Assembly (NCBI GenBank): GCA_036843405.1
Contig: DAITSJ010000010.1
Location: 46,080 to 110,079, forward strand
Source of the DNA: DGNJ01 sp002388905
GTDB taxonomy: Bacteria > Pseudomonadota > Gammaproteobacteria > Pseudomonadales > Porticoccaceae
DNA: 64,000 bases
Direction of reading: 5' to 3'
Positions within the stretch are counted from its first letter, which is position 1; each line of letters opens with the position of its first letter. Positions 12,484-22,039 of the stretch are shown here, piece after piece. Made by a program: the position numbers and the translations under genes. The notes under the pieces were generated by a model. That model worked only from the letters and a program-made list of their open reading frames with translations. It ran no database searches and was not told the DNA's origin.

Positions 12484-12560
12484 CAAGTCGCAAGAATCCC
12501 CGGGGTTGCAAGCGGGTCCCGGGCCGGGTAAAAAGAGGGAGTCGTCGAGAGGGAAGGGCC

Positions 12561-13727
12561 GTGGGTGAAGAAGTACTGAATTCGTTTTTCCTGATATTCA
12601 CCGGCGCGGCCATCATTGCTTCCCTGGCCCTCTGGGGCAAGCAGCCCCTGCTGGTTGCCTATATCGCCCTGGGTGCCCTGCTCGGCCCCTCGGGCCTGGG
12701 CATGGTGGGGGATATTCAGTTACTTGCCGACATTTCCACCATAGGCATCATCTTTCTGCTCTTCCTGCTGGGCCTGGACATGCAGCCCCAGGCGCTGTTG
12801 AGCGTCCTGAAAAAGGTGACTCACGTTACCCTGGCAAGCTCCCTGCTCTTTGCCGTTGTCGGTTACGCTATCGGCCACTTCTTCGGGTTCGGCCACGTGG
12901 AAAACCTGATCATCGGTGCCGCGATGATGTTTTCCAGCACCATCATCGGCATCAAGTTGCTGCCCACCACCATTCTCCACCATCGTCATGTGGGCGAAAT
13001 GATGGTGGGCATGCTGCTCATGCAGGATTTCATTGCCATCCTGGTCCTGACAGTCCTTTTAAGCGGCAAAGAGGGGCAGGTGGACCTGGCCAGAATCGGC
13101 CAGACCCTCGTCGCCCTGCCCCTGCTCGTTGTCTTCTGCATATTCTTCGTCCGCCATATCCTGCTCAAGCTTTTCACGCGTTTCGACCGTTTTGGCGAGT
13201 ACGTTTTCCTGCTGGCTATCGGCTGGTGCATGGGTGTCGCGGAGATCGCCAAGCTGGTTGGGCTTTCCCACGAAATCGGCGCTTTCCTGGCGGGCATCAC
13301 CATCGCAACCAGCCCGATTTCCCAATACATCGCCCTGAGCCTGAAACCCTTGCGGGATTTTTTCCTGATCATGTTCTTTTTTTCCCTGGGCGCCCAGTTC
13401 AACCTGGACCTGTTGCCGGAAATCGCCGTGCCGGCGGTTCTGCTTGGCGCCGCCATGCTGGTCCTCAAGCCCCTGGTCTTCCATTTCCTCCTGCGCAAGC
13501 AGAGCGAGCGCAACTGGCTGGCCTGGGACATGAGTTTCCGGCTCGGCCAGATCAGCGAATTTTCGTTGCTGATCGCCTTCGTGGCCTTCCAGGCCAACCT
13601 GATCGGCACCCTCGCCTCCCATCTGATCCAGGCGGCGGCAATCCTGACTTTCCTGGTATCCAGTTATATCGTGGTATTCAGTTTCCCCAACCCCATTGCG
13701 GTCAGCGACAAGCTGCGCCGGGACTAG
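12561..13727 (+). CDS. CPA2-family cation/proton antiporter (KefB/YbaL-like membrane domain)
   Basis: Polytopic inner-membrane protein of about 388 aa with some 11-12 hydrophobic helices, matching the Na+/H+ exchanger domain of the CPA2 family. Typical elements are GALLGPSGLG in the second helix, LFLLGLDM, the ion-path segment SHEIGAFLAGI and FRLGQISEFSLL. It lacks the C-terminal TrkA-N nucleotide-binding domain of KefB and KefC, so it is a transport-domain-only form. GTG 12561 was chosen because a GAGAGGGAAGGG Shine-Dalgarno tract precedes it. The longer frame back to 12099 only reads DUF934 in another phase. The substrate (K+ or Na+) is unknown. Confidence 0.85.
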   Translation: MGEEVLNSFFLIFTGAAIIASLALWGKQPLLVAYIALGALLGPSGLGMVGDIQLLADISTIGIIFLLFLLGLDMQPQALLSVLKKVTHVTLASSLLFAVVGYAIGHFFGFGHVENLIIGAAMMFSSTIIGIKLLPTTILHHRHVGEMMVGMLLMQDFIAILVLTVLLSGKEGQVDLARIGQTLVALPLLVVFCIFFVRHILLKLFTRFDRFGEYVFLLAIGWCMGVAEIAKLVGLSHEIGAFLAGITIATSPISQYIALSLKPLRDFFLIMFFFSLGAQFNLDLLPEIAVPAVLLGAAMLVLKPLVFHFLLRKQSERNWLAWDMSFRLGQISEFSLLIAFVAFQANLIGTLASHLIQAAAILTFLVSSYIVVFSFPNPIAVSDKLRRD

Positions 13728-13755
13728 CACCAGCGAGCGTCCCGTCCGAGCCCGC

Positions 13756-14787
13756 TCAGGAAAAATAGTTGGGGTTACTGAAGCGTCTGGCCCAGCGCAG
13801 GCGAACGCCATCGATGCTTTCCTCCGCCGCCAGCCCGACTTTTTCCGGCAGGGTTTTACGATACTTGTAGGACACCTCGAAAACCCGGGCGTCGTCGATT
13901 TTCGAGGTCACGTATTCGTCGCTGGTCATCACCTCGTCCACCAGGCCAAGCTCCGCGGCCCGGGTACCCAGCCAGACCTCGCCGGTGGCCACCGCTTCCA
14001 GGTCCAGTGCCGGTCGGTGCTGGCGGATAAAGTCCTTGAACAGGTCGTGGGTTTCCTGGAGGTCCTCCCGGAACTTCTCCCGGGCCCGCTCGGTATTCTC
14101 GCCGAACAGGGTCAGGGTGCGCTTGTATTCGCCGGCGGTCAGCACCTCGTAGTCCACGTCATGCTTTTTCAACAGCTTGTGAAAATTTGGCAGTTGGGCC
14201 ACGACGCCGATGGAACCCACCAGTGAAAACGGCGAGGCGAGAATCCTGTCGGCCACACAGGCCATCATGTAGCCGCCGCTGGCGGCCACCTTGTCGACGC
14301 AGACAGTCAGGGGAATACCCGCTTTGCGGATCCGGTCCAGTTGGCTGGCGGCGAGGCCATAGCCGTGAACCACGCCGCCGGCACTTTCCAGTCTCACCAC
14401 CACTTCGTCGCCGTCGCCGGCCTCGCCCAGCAAGGCGGTGATCTCCTCGCGCAGAGAGTTCACTGCCGAGGCCCGCAGGTCGCCCTTGAAGTCCAGAACG
14501 AAAATACGCTTTTCCGGCATCTCACTCTGCCGCTTTCGCTTGAGCTTGTCCGCCCTGCGCCGGGCCTTGATGGCGAGCCTCCGCTGCCTGGGGCCCAGAA
14601 GACTGTCGCTCAGGGCCCGGCGCATGCCCCTGATGGACTCATCCAGGGGTTTGACTTCGAGGTGCCCCTTCTCCTGGCGACGGGCCCTGGCGCCCACCGC
14701 CGACAGGATCATGACCACCACCAACAGCGAAACCAGGAAGGTCAGGGTTTTGGCCAGGAAAAGACCGTAGTCGTTAAAGAAATCCAA
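13756..14787 (-). CDS. sohB: SohB-type inner-membrane serine peptidase
   Basis: 343-aa S49 (signal peptide peptidase A family) protease expected to cut peptides in or near the inner membrane. An N-terminal membrane helix (about 10-32) is followed by a basic linker. The catalytic domain then has VAASGGYMM with the nucleophile Ser170 and GEYKRTL with the general base Lys222, the Ser/Lys dyad of the family. Length and N-terminal layout match SohB rather than the duplicated SppA. It converges on the antiporter gene, with 28 bases between the stop codons. Confidence 0.9.
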   Translation of the reverse strand: MDFFNDYGLFLAKTLTFLVSLLVVVMILSAVGARARRQEKGHLEVKPLDESIRGMRRALSDSLLGPRQRRLAIKARRRADKLKRKRQSEMPEKRIFVLDFKGDLRASAVNSLREEITALLGEAGDGDEVVVRLESAGGVVHGYGLAASQLDRIRKAGIPLTVCVDKVAASGGYMMACVADRILASPFSLVGSIGVVAQLPNFHKLLKKHDVDYEVLTAGEYKRTLTLFGENTERAREKFREDLQETHDLFKDFIRQHRPALDLEAVATGEVWLGTRAAELGLVDEVMTSDEYVTSKIDDARVFEVSYKYRKTLPEKVGLAAEESIDGVRLRWARRFSNPNYFS

Positions 14788-14851
14788 TTTTTTCTCCTCA
14801 AAGCGCTTGAAGGGGTTCTTAAAGACGCTGCCCGGCCCGGCAGGCTAACCT

Positions 14852-15502
14852 CTACCAGGAACTCACCGCCTGGCGGGCCTCCTCGTTTGCGGGTCTCGCC
14901 ACCAGGCCGGCACTATTGATGGTGACAATAAAATGACCGCCGTCCACCATGGGCAGGTAGGCGGCGCTCCCCTGCCGCGTATCCAGCAGCTTGTCCAGCC
15001 CGGGAATCCTGTCCAGCATTTGCCAGGTGTCGACCAGCCCCTCTTGGCCCGCCAGGCCGTGAACCGTGCGCGGCAGCCGGGTTTCTTCCGCCACCGCGCG
15101 ATACCGCCCGCTCAAGCGATCCAGGCGATAAAGCGGCTTCAACCCCAGCCGCGCGACGCCGGGATGCCAGCGAATCAGTCGAACATCCAGTTGCCACTCG
15201 TCACCGCGCAAAACGAATTGCTGGTTTGCATCCTCGGCATCGATCAGGGAAACCCGATAGCGCTGCTCGCCGAGCCGGTCAAACCTTAGTGCCGCCACGG
15301 GCTCTTCGTCGAGCAATTTTTTGTATCCCACCAGATCAAACCCTGCCAACAACAGGTACGTCCCGGCGGAAAAAAGCACCACGGCCAGTATCAGCCGGAA
15401 AAAGTGGGCCAACAGCCCGTGTCGAAGCAGCAATCGCAGGGCGAGCAGCAAGAAGGCGACGCCGACAATCAGCGCCGGCAGGGACAGGGCATTAACGGCC
15501 AT
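14852..15502 (-). CDS. Uncharacterised membrane-anchored protein
   Basis: 216-aa protein with two N-terminal membrane helices (about 6-24 and 32-54). A hydrophilic, probably periplasmic or membrane-associated domain of 160 residues follows, rich in beta-prone stretches (VSLIDAEDANQQFVLRGDEW, then DVRLIRWHPG). I do not recognise a characterised family. Homologues in related genomes are, as far as I recall, usually labelled hypothetical or 'multidrug transporter', without support. It lies upstream of sohB on the same strand with a 64-bp gap, so the two may be co-transcribed. Confidence 0.65.
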   Translation of the reverse strand: MAVNALSLPALIVGVAFLLLALRLLLRHGLLAHFFRLILAVVLFSAGTYLLLAGFDLVGYKKLLDEEPVAALRFDRLGEQRYRVSLIDAEDANQQFVLRGDEWQLDVRLIRWHPGVARLGLKPLYRLDRLSGRYRAVAEETRLPRTVHGLAGQEGLVDTWQMLDRIPGLDKLLDTRQGSAAYLPMVDGGHFIVTINSAGLVARPANEEARQAVSSW

Positions 15503-15685
15503 TAAGTCTCACCTGGCGCCAGGCATCCGTTTGCCGGTCTGTATTGACCAGGCCATAAGGCCTCCCGCGACCTTTTCCCGTGGCGGCAGTATAGCACCGC
15601 CAACCTGGGCCTATCATGCGTACGGGTATTCACGGAGTGCGGCTCTATCAATGGGTTGGCGAAGCAATACATTTCAGCAACAGGA

Positions 15686-17062
15686 TCACCAAGCCTGGTC
15701 CGGCGATTGTCCTTTTATATCGTCCGGCGCTTTCAGTGCCAGATCGCGCAGGCTGAGCCCCTTGAGGTTATCCCTCACAGAGACTTCCACCTTGTCGATA
15801 AGCGCATCGATGGCGGGAACGGACTTAATTTCCTCTTCAAGGAGTGTCTGATCGGCATCCGGTCGACGCACCAGATCGAAAAACTCGGCAACAGTCAGGC
15901 TGGAGGGGTCCTGTTGAGGCAGGAATTCCGGCGGATCACTGCCGGTTTCCACCACTAAATCCCGCCTCTGCAGCAATTCCAGGGTCTCGGCAATGCGGTC
16001 TCCCGGCATTCCCACAAGGTGGGATAATTCTTCCAGCGACAGGGGCGCCTCTTTGGTGACGAAGCGGTGCGCCACCCAATACATCACCAGCAATGCCATA
16101 TGCTCGATGAAACGGCCACTCAGGGCCGTACGCTTGTCCACCAGCCGTATCTGCTCCGGGTGCTGGTGGAAATAGGCCACTTCGGCGCCCAGCAGCAGGA
16201 TCAACCAGCTCAGGTAAACCCAGATCATAAAGAGGACCATGATGGCGAAGCCCGAATAGATCGCCGCGTATCGGGTGGACGAGGTGACAAACTGGGCAAA
16301 AATGAGGCCCGTCGCCTGCCACAGGACACCGCCCACGGCGCCACCCACCAGTGCCGAGGAAAAGCGTACTTTGGTATTGGGAATCAACAGATAGACAAAA
16401 GAAAAGGCGAGAACGATCAGTAAAAACGGCAAAACCTTGGTGACAACCACCACCAGGCTGCCGAAGGGTTCGATGCTGAGAATGGTCTGCACCAACTCCG
16501 TATTGAGCATCGAGGCAGTCATACCCAGGGCCGAGAAAACCAGCACCGGTCCCACCAGAATGACGCTGAGGTAATCGCTGAAACGCCGGGACAGGGGCCG
16601 CATGGCACCGGCATGCCAGACATAGTTGAGCGAACTCTCGATTTTCTGAATCAGGGAGATGACCATATAGATCAGGAAGGCCAGCCCCACCGCCCCGAGT
16701 ACGCCGACCTTGACGTTCTCGACAAACGTCAGGATCCTGTCGACCACCTCGACGCCCTTTTCCCCCAGCGGCTCGACGATATTCAGCAACACGGGCTCGA
16801 TCTGGTTGTGGACCCCGAAAGCCTTAAGGACGGAAAAGCTTACCGCCAGCATGGGCACCAGGGACAGCAGGGTCGTATAGACGAGGCTCATGGCCCGCAG
16901 ATTCAGCTGGCCGCTGGCAAGTTCCTGGCCAAGAACGAACAGAAGGCGTACGAGCCGGTAGGCAAAGCGCCGTGGCCAGCTTAGTGACACCACATCGGTG
17001 CGCCACAGTTCGTCCTGCAGAAAACGCTTGGCTTGATCGTAATAATCGCTATAGCTGCGCAT
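15686..17062 (-). CDS. YihY/BrkB family inner-membrane protein
   Basis: 458-aa polytopic protein of the YihY/BrkB family (once misnamed ribonuclease BN). About six membrane helices fall in residues 45-305, with the family-typical RAMSLVYTTLLSLVPMLAV, a GxxE-type segment and SGFAIMVLFMIWVYLSWLILLLGAEVAY (quoted as short parts: YTTLLSLVP, MIWVYLSW, LLGAEVAY). The C-terminal 150 residues are soluble and contain a winged-helix-like stretch (LSLEELSHLVGMPGDRI). The family's true function is unresolved; roles in envelope or osmotic tolerance have been proposed. Confidence 0.88.
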   Translation of the reverse strand: MRSYSDYYDQAKRFLQDELWRTDVVSLSWPRRFAYRLVRLLFVLGQELASGQLNLRAMSLVYTTLLSLVPMLAVSFSVLKAFGVHNQIEPVLLNIVEPLGEKGVEVVDRILTFVENVKVGVLGAVGLAFLIYMVISLIQKIESSLNYVWHAGAMRPLSRRFSDYLSVILVGPVLVFSALGMTASMLNTELVQTILSIEPFGSLVVVVTKVLPFLLIVLAFSFVYLLIPNTKVRFSSALVGGAVGGVLWQATGLIFAQFVTSSTRYAAIYSGFAIMVLFMIWVYLSWLILLLGAEVAYFHQHPEQIRLVDKRTALSGRFIEHMALLVMYWVAHRFVTKEAPLSLEELSHLVGMPGDRIAETLELLQRRDLVVETGSDPPEFLPQQDPSSLTVAEFFDLVRRPDADQTLLEEEIKSVPAIDALIDKVEVSVRDNLKGLSLRDLALKAPDDIKGQSPDQAW

Positions 17063-17356
17063 ATGAAATTTATAGGTTGTTTTTAAAAAATTCCGGACTA
17101 TGCCTGTAATGTAGCCTAAAGCGACGTCCCCGGCCCGGGCTATGGCTGGCGACGGGCTATTTCAAAGCACGGCTCGGCGAGGGCCGGCCTCCCTGCGCGG
17201 CCAGTGGTTTCCCGAAGTCCGTCAACAGGAAGCCCGTCAACAAACGGCTTTCGCCATCCGATACCTGCCATCGGTACTGGCCGCGGCAAAATCTTGCTTG
17301 TGCTCAAGGCCGGTAATGTCGCGGGGACAAAGAGCGAGACGTTTCCACCAGGGCGG

Positions 17357-18199
17357 TTAACCCCTGTTTCTTGCTTCGCACTCACGCACGAAATGGCGTA
17401 TCAACTGACCGGACAAGGAAAAGTCCCCAGGCACCGGCGGCAGATCGTTGTAGTGGTACCAGTGAGCCTCGGCAATCTCGATATCGTCTACGCGAATTTC
17501 CCCACCCCCGTAATCGGCGAAAAAGCCGATCATCAACTGTCCCGGGAACGGCCAGGGCTGGCTGTGGAAATAATGGAGGTCCCCCACTTCGAGGCCCACT
17601 TCCTCCCGGACCTCCCGGCGCAGGGCATCCTCCACGGATTCGCCGGGCTCGACAAACCCGGCCAGGACACTGAAATACTCCTTGCGTCGCCACTGCTTGT
17701 TGCGGGCCAGGAGGCATTTGTCGCCGCGGGTTATCAACGCCATAATGCAGGGCGACAGGCGCGGATAGGCCACCAGGCCACACTCGGGGCAACTCATGGC
17801 CCGTTCGTTGGCAATCCGGCGGGTGGGCGAGCCACAGCGCCCGCAGAAGCGGTGGTCCCGGTACCAGCCATTGATCTGCACCGCTCTGCCCAGCAACCTG
17901 AAAAATCCGTCTGGATACTGGCCAAGCAGGGAAAAAAGACTGCAGCTCTCGCCGCCGAGCTGCCGGCAGTCCTCCGGCTCCACGTTCAACGTGAAGAAAG
18001 GTTCGTCGTTGTAAAAGCCGAGAAAATGGGTGGGCGTCTGGTCGGGAAGGACATCGTCGAGACGGTCGTGAGCCCAATAGAGGCGAGACTCCTGCCCGCC
18101 CGGAATCAAAAGATCGTTGCCGCAGGTGACCAGGTAGTTACCCGCCGTGCTTTCAAAGGCCTCGGGTTCAACAATAAGGAGTCGGTCGTTCTCCGCCAT
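17357..18199 (-). CDS. nudC: NAD(H) pyrophosphatase / RNA deNADding Nudix enzyme NudC
   Basis: Nudix hydrolase that cleaves NADH to NMNH and AMP and removes NAD caps from RNA. From ATG 18199 it is 280 aa. Seen are the four-cysteine zinc ribbon (CGRCG ... CPECG), the Nudix box GFVEPGESVEDALRREVREE (residue order fits GX5EX7REUXEE) and the NADH-specific SQPWPFP motif downstream. The frame extends upstream into fimL. The internal ATG, 7 bases after the fimL stop, is preferred, with GGGAG upstream. The fimL-nudC order matches Pseudomonas. Confidence 0.94.
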   Translation of the reverse strand: MAENDRLLIVEPEAFESTAGNYLVTCGNDLLIPGGQESRLYWAHDRLDDVLPDQTPTHFLGFYNDEPFFTLNVEPEDCRQLGGESCSLFSLLGQYPDGFFRLLGRAVQINGWYRDHRFCGRCGSPTRRIANERAMSCPECGLVAYPRLSPCIMALITRGDKCLLARNKQWRRKEYFSVLAGFVEPGESVEDALRREVREEVGLEVGDLHYFHSQPWPFPGQLMIGFFADYGGGEIRVDDIEIAEAHWYHYNDLPPVPGDFSLSGQLIRHFVRECEARNRG

Positions 18200-18206
18200 A
18201 TCCGCA

Positions 18207-19853
18207 TCATGCTCCCAGGGTGGCAAGATACTCGTCGGCAATGGCCAGGGGCAGTTCGCTGCGATCCCCCTTGAGGGCATTCTCGAAGTGCGCTTCCAGG
18301 CCTACCACCGCATCGGCAAACGTCGCCAGCCCGCGCGGTTCCTGACTGTCGGCGGGAAACAGGCTGTCGGAGACGAAATCCCGGCAGCGCCAGGCAATAT
18401 CCACGACCTGGCTGTCGCCGACCACAGTGGCGGCACCCTTGATATCGGTGAAAAGCGCATACAACTCAGGCACCACTTCCGGTCCCGCCAGTTCGTTGGC
18501 TATGTCGTCCAGGTAGTCCTTGGCGCTGGCCAGCCGGTCCAGGCATTCGACCCAGACGGCATGCACCCCGGAACCGGCAAGGTTTTCCTCCACCACTTCG
18601 TCGACGGCCTTGAAATCCAGCCGGGATAAGAAATCGGCGCCGGGCTCGGTTTTTTCCCTGGCCCTGGACAACAGGCATTCCAGGTAGAGGATACTGTGGG
18701 CCGTTTCCTTGAGGAAATCGCTGTTGGCCTGCCAGCCGGGTTCGTCGCCCTGTATAACGGCGGCGTGTTCGCGAAAGCGCCGGGCTGCCTGGTTGAAACC
18801 AAGCTGTTCGCACAGGGAGGCCACTTCGCGAACTTCCCGGGCGAAACGGTCCGAGTCTTCATCGGAAATTTCACCCTGGCTGTCAATGACCTCCAGCAGG
18901 GAATGCAACGCGCCAAGCCCCTCCGAGAGTTCACCGAGCGTGCCGCTGTCGACAACAGCCGGCTCGCCGAATAGTCGGTCTCGAACACGCTTGATATCCC
19001 GGTCGGTAAAATCGAGCAGGGGCGCCCCCACCCAGGAGCGCAACTCCCTGTCCGCGTCGTCCCGCTCGGGGGTCATCGCCAGCAATACCGCAAACGCTCG
19101 CCACAAGCCAAGTGGGTAAGGGGAACCTCCCCCCTCGAGCAGCGCTTTCAGTTGACGTTCCACGGCGGACAGCAACCTGGCACGAATCGGCGAGATGGCC
19201 AGTTCACCGGCGGCCATGCGCGTGGCCACCATGGCCAGCAGCGACCAGTAATGTTTCTCCGCTTCACTGTCGAGGATCTTTCTGAGGTTTGAGGCCACCC
19301 GGGCAATCAGCTCAGCACCTTTTTGCGCGTTCTCGCCCCGCAGTACATCGAGCAAGCCCAGCTGGTAAACCTGCTTGAGGCGACGCAGTTTCTCACGGCC
19401 TTCTTCGCCCAGTTCGGTGCTGCCCCGGAAGCGCCCGGCGTCAGGCCACGGGTGTTCGCCGAGGAGTTGATATTCGTACACGGGCGGCTTACCGCGCTTT
19501 TTGCGCAAATCGCCGATTTCAGGAATAAATGTGAACAGGGGTAGTTTGTCGAGATCTTCGAGCACGTCAAAAAGGCGGGAAATGGCTGCCAGCGCATCCG
19601 CCAGTTCATGGCCGTCTGCGAGAGCCTCGCCGGGTGCCACCTCCAGGAAAATCTCGATTTCATCGAGCAGCGGCATCAGGGCATGCAACTCCATGATCAC
19701 CGCGACACCGTGCAACTCCCTGATACCGGCACCGGGATCGCCCTGGTCCGGCATGCCCGACGCCAGCCGCTCTTTCAGTTGGGCGATTTTTTCGTCCACT
19801 TCCGAGTGGACGATGTCGAGGATATCAGCGGAAAACCCGGTCATATGATGCAC
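18207..19853 (-). CDS. fimL: FimL-like scaffold protein (Chp/type IV pilus and cAMP regulation)
   Basis: 548-aa soluble, almost entirely helical protein. It resembles the N-terminal Hpt-array part of the ChpA/PilL chemotaxis kinase, without kinase or receiver domains. FimL in Pseudomonas aeruginosa is of this size, is such a ChpA-N homologue, links the Pil-Chp system to adenylate cyclase CyaB through FimV, and lies directly next to nudC as here. The assignment rests on size, helical composition, phrases such as DFLSRLDFKAVDEVVEENL (short parts: FLSRLDFKAVD, VEENLAG) and synteny. GTG 19853 or ATG 19844 could be the start; neither has an ideal ribosome-binding distance. Confidence 0.78.
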   Translation of the reverse strand: MHHMTGFSADILDIVHSEVDEKIAQLKERLASGMPDQGDPGAGIRELHGVAVIMELHALMPLLDEIEIFLEVAPGEALADGHELADALAAISRLFDVLEDLDKLPLFTFIPEIGDLRKKRGKPPVYEYQLLGEHPWPDAGRFRGSTELGEEGREKLRRLKQVYQLGLLDVLRGENAQKGAELIARVASNLRKILDSEAEKHYWSLLAMVATRMAAGELAISPIRARLLSAVERQLKALLEGGGSPYPLGLWRAFAVLLAMTPERDDADRELRSWVGAPLLDFTDRDIKRVRDRLFGEPAVVDSGTLGELSEGLGALHSLLEVIDSQGEISDEDSDRFAREVREVASLCEQLGFNQAARRFREHAAVIQGDEPGWQANSDFLKETAHSILYLECLLSRAREKTEPGADFLSRLDFKAVDEVVEENLAGSGVHAVWVECLDRLASAKDYLDDIANELAGPEVVPELYALFTDIKGAATVVGDSQVVDIAWRCRDFVSDSLFPADSQEPRGLATFADAVVGLEAHFENALKGDRSELPLAIADEYLATLGA

Positions 19854-19972
19854 AAACTCCCTTGGCCTTGGCGGCCGCGATGGCTTCGTTCCTGCCCGTG
19901 ACAGGCGGTATCATAGCATTGCCACCCTGGAAATGCTTTGTCCGCCCGCCCCGTATTGAGGCACTCTTCTCA

Positions 19973-20695
19973 TCAGGAGGATGGCACCTCCCCGCGCCAC
20001 AGGCAGGCGCCGCCATTCTCCCCGGCGATGGTTTCGAGCAGTGCCTGATGGGCGTTCAACTCTTCTCCACTGGCCCGGATAACCGGCAAAGGCTCGCGGT
20101 CGCCGGGCAGCCGGCGCACCGCCTCCCCCGCTTCGGCCATCGCCTTGGCACTCTCCCCCTTGAGCCCCAGGTCCACCTGGCCGCCCGTCATGGCCAGGTA
20201 GACATCCGCCAGGATTTCGGCGTCGAGCAGGCCGCCGTGCAGGTCCCGGGAGGTGTTGTCCACATCGTAACGCTTGCACAGCGCATCCAGATTGTTTTTC
20301 TGGCCCGGGTGCAACTGCCGGGCCATGGCCAGGGTATCGGTTATCGTGCAATAGTCCTGGACCTTACCGTATGCCTGCCCCAGCTTGGCAAATTCATGGT
20401 TGATGAAACCCACGTCGAAGGGCGCGTTGTGTATAACCAGGTCAGCCCCCTCGATAAATGCCAGGAACTCGCCGGCGATTTGATCGAACAGGGGTTTGTC
20501 CTTGAGAAATTCATCGGTAATACCGTGCACTTCCATGGCACCCTGGTCCACGGCCCGCTGAGGGTTGATATAGCGGTGAAAGTGGCGCCCGGTAAGACGC
20601 CGGTTGACCACCTCCACCGCGCCAATTTCGATAATCCGGTGATCCTGGGCCGTCTCCAGCCCGGTGGTTTCCGTATCCAGGACAATTTGTCTCAC
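19973..20695 (-). CDS. dnaQ: DNA polymerase III epsilon subunit (proofreading 3'-5' exonuclease)
   Basis: Proofreading subunit of the replicative polymerase. In 240 aa it shows the DEDDh exonuclease motifs: ExoI VLDTETTGLE near the N-terminus, ExoII HNAPFDVGFIN (about residue 93) and ExoIII around HGGLLDAEILADVY (His and Asp). A flexible C-terminal tail would bind the alpha subunit. Translation starts at GTG 20695, which overlaps the rnhA stop as GTGA, so the two genes are coupled. The rnhA-dnaQ pair is common in gammaproteobacteria, though in E. coli the two are divergent rather than in tandem. Confidence 0.95.
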   Translation of the reverse strand: MRQIVLDTETTGLETAQDHRIIEIGAVEVVNRRLTGRHFHRYINPQRAVDQGAMEVHGITDEFLKDKPLFDQIAGEFLAFIEGADLVIHNAPFDVGFINHEFAKLGQAYGKVQDYCTITDTLAMARQLHPGQKNNLDALCKRYDVDNTSRDLHGGLLDAEILADVYLAMTGGQVDLGLKGESAKAMAEAGEAVRRLPGDREPLPVIRASGEELNAHQALLETIAGENGGACLWRGEVPSS

Positions 20696-21132
20696 TGTAC
20701 CTCCAGTTCATCGATACCGCGATTCGCCAGTTGATCGGCGATTTCGTTTTCCCGGTGACCGCTGTGCCCCTTGACCCAGTGCCACTCGATCCGGTGTTTC
20801 TGCGTCGCTTCATCAAGCTGTTGCCAGAGGTCCTTGTTTTTGACGGGTTTCCTGGCCGCATTGCGCCAGCCATTGCGCTTCCAGCCCGCCAGCCAGCTGG
20901 TAACCCCCTGGCGCACATACTGAGAGTCGGTGGTGAGGATAATACGACAGGGTTCCGTGACTGCCGACAGGGCCCGGATCGCCGCCATCAGTTCCATGCG
21001 GTTATTGGTAGTGAGGCTTTCGCCACCGTAAAGGTGCTTTTCATGATTCCCGTAGCGCAATAGCGCCCCCCAACCGCCGGGTCCCGGATTGCCGCGACAG
21101 GCCCCGTCGGTAAAAATCTCCACTTTTTTCAA
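20692..21132 (-). CDS. rnhA: Ribonuclease HI
   Basis: It degrades the RNA strand of RNA:DNA hybrids (R-loops, primers). From TTG 21132 it is 146 aa. The four catalytic carboxylates are seen in FTDGACRGNPGPGGWG (Asp), NNRMELMAA (Glu), TTDSQYV (Asp) and HRENEIADQLAN (Asp), together with the basic protrusion (WKRNGWRNAARKPVKN). A GGAGG tract lies 5 nt before the TTG, and the TTG overlaps the stop of the upstream methyltransferase (TTGA). The longer frame upstream is therefore rejected. Confidence 0.94.
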   Translation of the reverse strand: MKKVEIFTDGACRGNPGPGGWGALLRYGNHEKHLYGGESLTTNNRMELMAAIRALSAVTEPCRIILTTDSQYVRQGVTSWLAGWKRNGWRNAARKPVKNKDLWQQLDEATQKHRIEWHWVKGHSGHRENEIADQLANRGIDELEVQ

Positions 21133-21923
21133 TGACCCCTCCGCTTTCCGAACCCCAGTTCCGGTCGACCGTTGTGCCGAACAGTCAGCGGTGCGACAGG
21201 CTTGGGCAGCCACAACGGCCTGGGTTTACCGATGGGCTTTTTGACCAGCTTCTGGGCGACAACCATATAAAATGCGCCGAAAGGCATTTCGCTGCGCTGG
21301 CAAAAGTCCTCAAAGCGCCGGGAGGCCGATATCAACCGGCGCGACTGGACCGGGAGCATGAAGCCCCCCTTACGCACTGTCCGGCACTGGAACCCCAGCA
21401 ACCGCAGCCAGTCGATGACGCGCCCGGCACTCAGGCAGCGGCAGCGCCAGAAACTGCTATCGGAGCGCAACCCGGCAGGCCATCGCAACAGTCCCAGCCA
21501 ACCAAAGGGGTTGAAACCGAACACGACAATATGGCCACCCGCAGTCACCGCCCGGGCAACTTCATTGAGTGTCTCGTGCGGCAGCGGGCAATAGTCGAGC
21601 ACATGATGCAGTACCGCCACATCCAGTAGATCGGATGGCAGGGGCAGTGCCTCGTAGTCGCTCACCGCGGCTACGCTGCCCTCGCGCAGGGGGGCCAGCG
21701 TAAACCGATGCAGTTGAACGGCGGACTCAAGCAGGTCGCCGTCGCCGCTGGCGGACAAAAGCATGGCCCGATAACCCGGCAACCCCGGCAGAACCTGGTC
21801 GCAAAACTCTTTCTGAACGGCGTGGAGGGTTTCCCCGATCGGAGTCCGGTACCACCTTCCCAGGTCGTCGGCAAGAGCCCGCGGGTCCGGTGCCTGACGC
21901 AGTCCGATGTTAGGACGCCTCAT
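21129..21923 (-). CDS. SAM-dependent methyltransferase, class I
   Basis: 264-aa protein. The SAM-binding core appears as LLSASGDGDLLE (an altered motif I region), then ALPLPSDLLDVAVLHHVLDYCPLPHETLNEVARAVTAGGH, seen as short parts LDVAVLHHVLDY and VARAVTAGGHIVVFGFNP, the usual post-I to motif III layout. Basic C-terminal residues (RKGGFMLPVQSRRL) could face a nucleic-acid or acidic substrate. It sits at the head of the methyltransferase-rnhA-dnaQ operon and diverges from gloB, as in Pseudomonas. Its substrate is unknown. Confidence 0.85.
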   Translation of the reverse strand: MRRPNIGLRQAPDPRALADDLGRWYRTPIGETLHAVQKEFCDQVLPGLPGYRAMLLSASGDGDLLESAVQLHRFTLAPLREGSVAAVSDYEALPLPSDLLDVAVLHHVLDYCPLPHETLNEVARAVTAGGHIVVFGFNPFGWLGLLRWPAGLRSDSSFWRCRCLSAGRVIDWLRLLGFQCRTVRKGGFMLPVQSRRLISASRRFEDFCQRSEMPFGAFYMVVAQKLVKKPIGKPRPLWLPKPVAPLTVRHNGRPELGFGKRRGH

Positions 21924-22039
21924 AGGGTATAAAATGACAAGAGTTGCATCATGGGTCTGAAGCCGACGCTGCGCTGGCTGCCTATAATGGTGTAATTCGG
22001 AACCGGAAACAACACGGCAACCAAGATCACGGAGGTCCG

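Noticed and set aside
12099..12560. N-terminal extension of the antiporter frame
   Set aside because: It reads DUF934 in another phase; GTG 12561 has a strong ribosome-binding site and starts a normal membrane domain.
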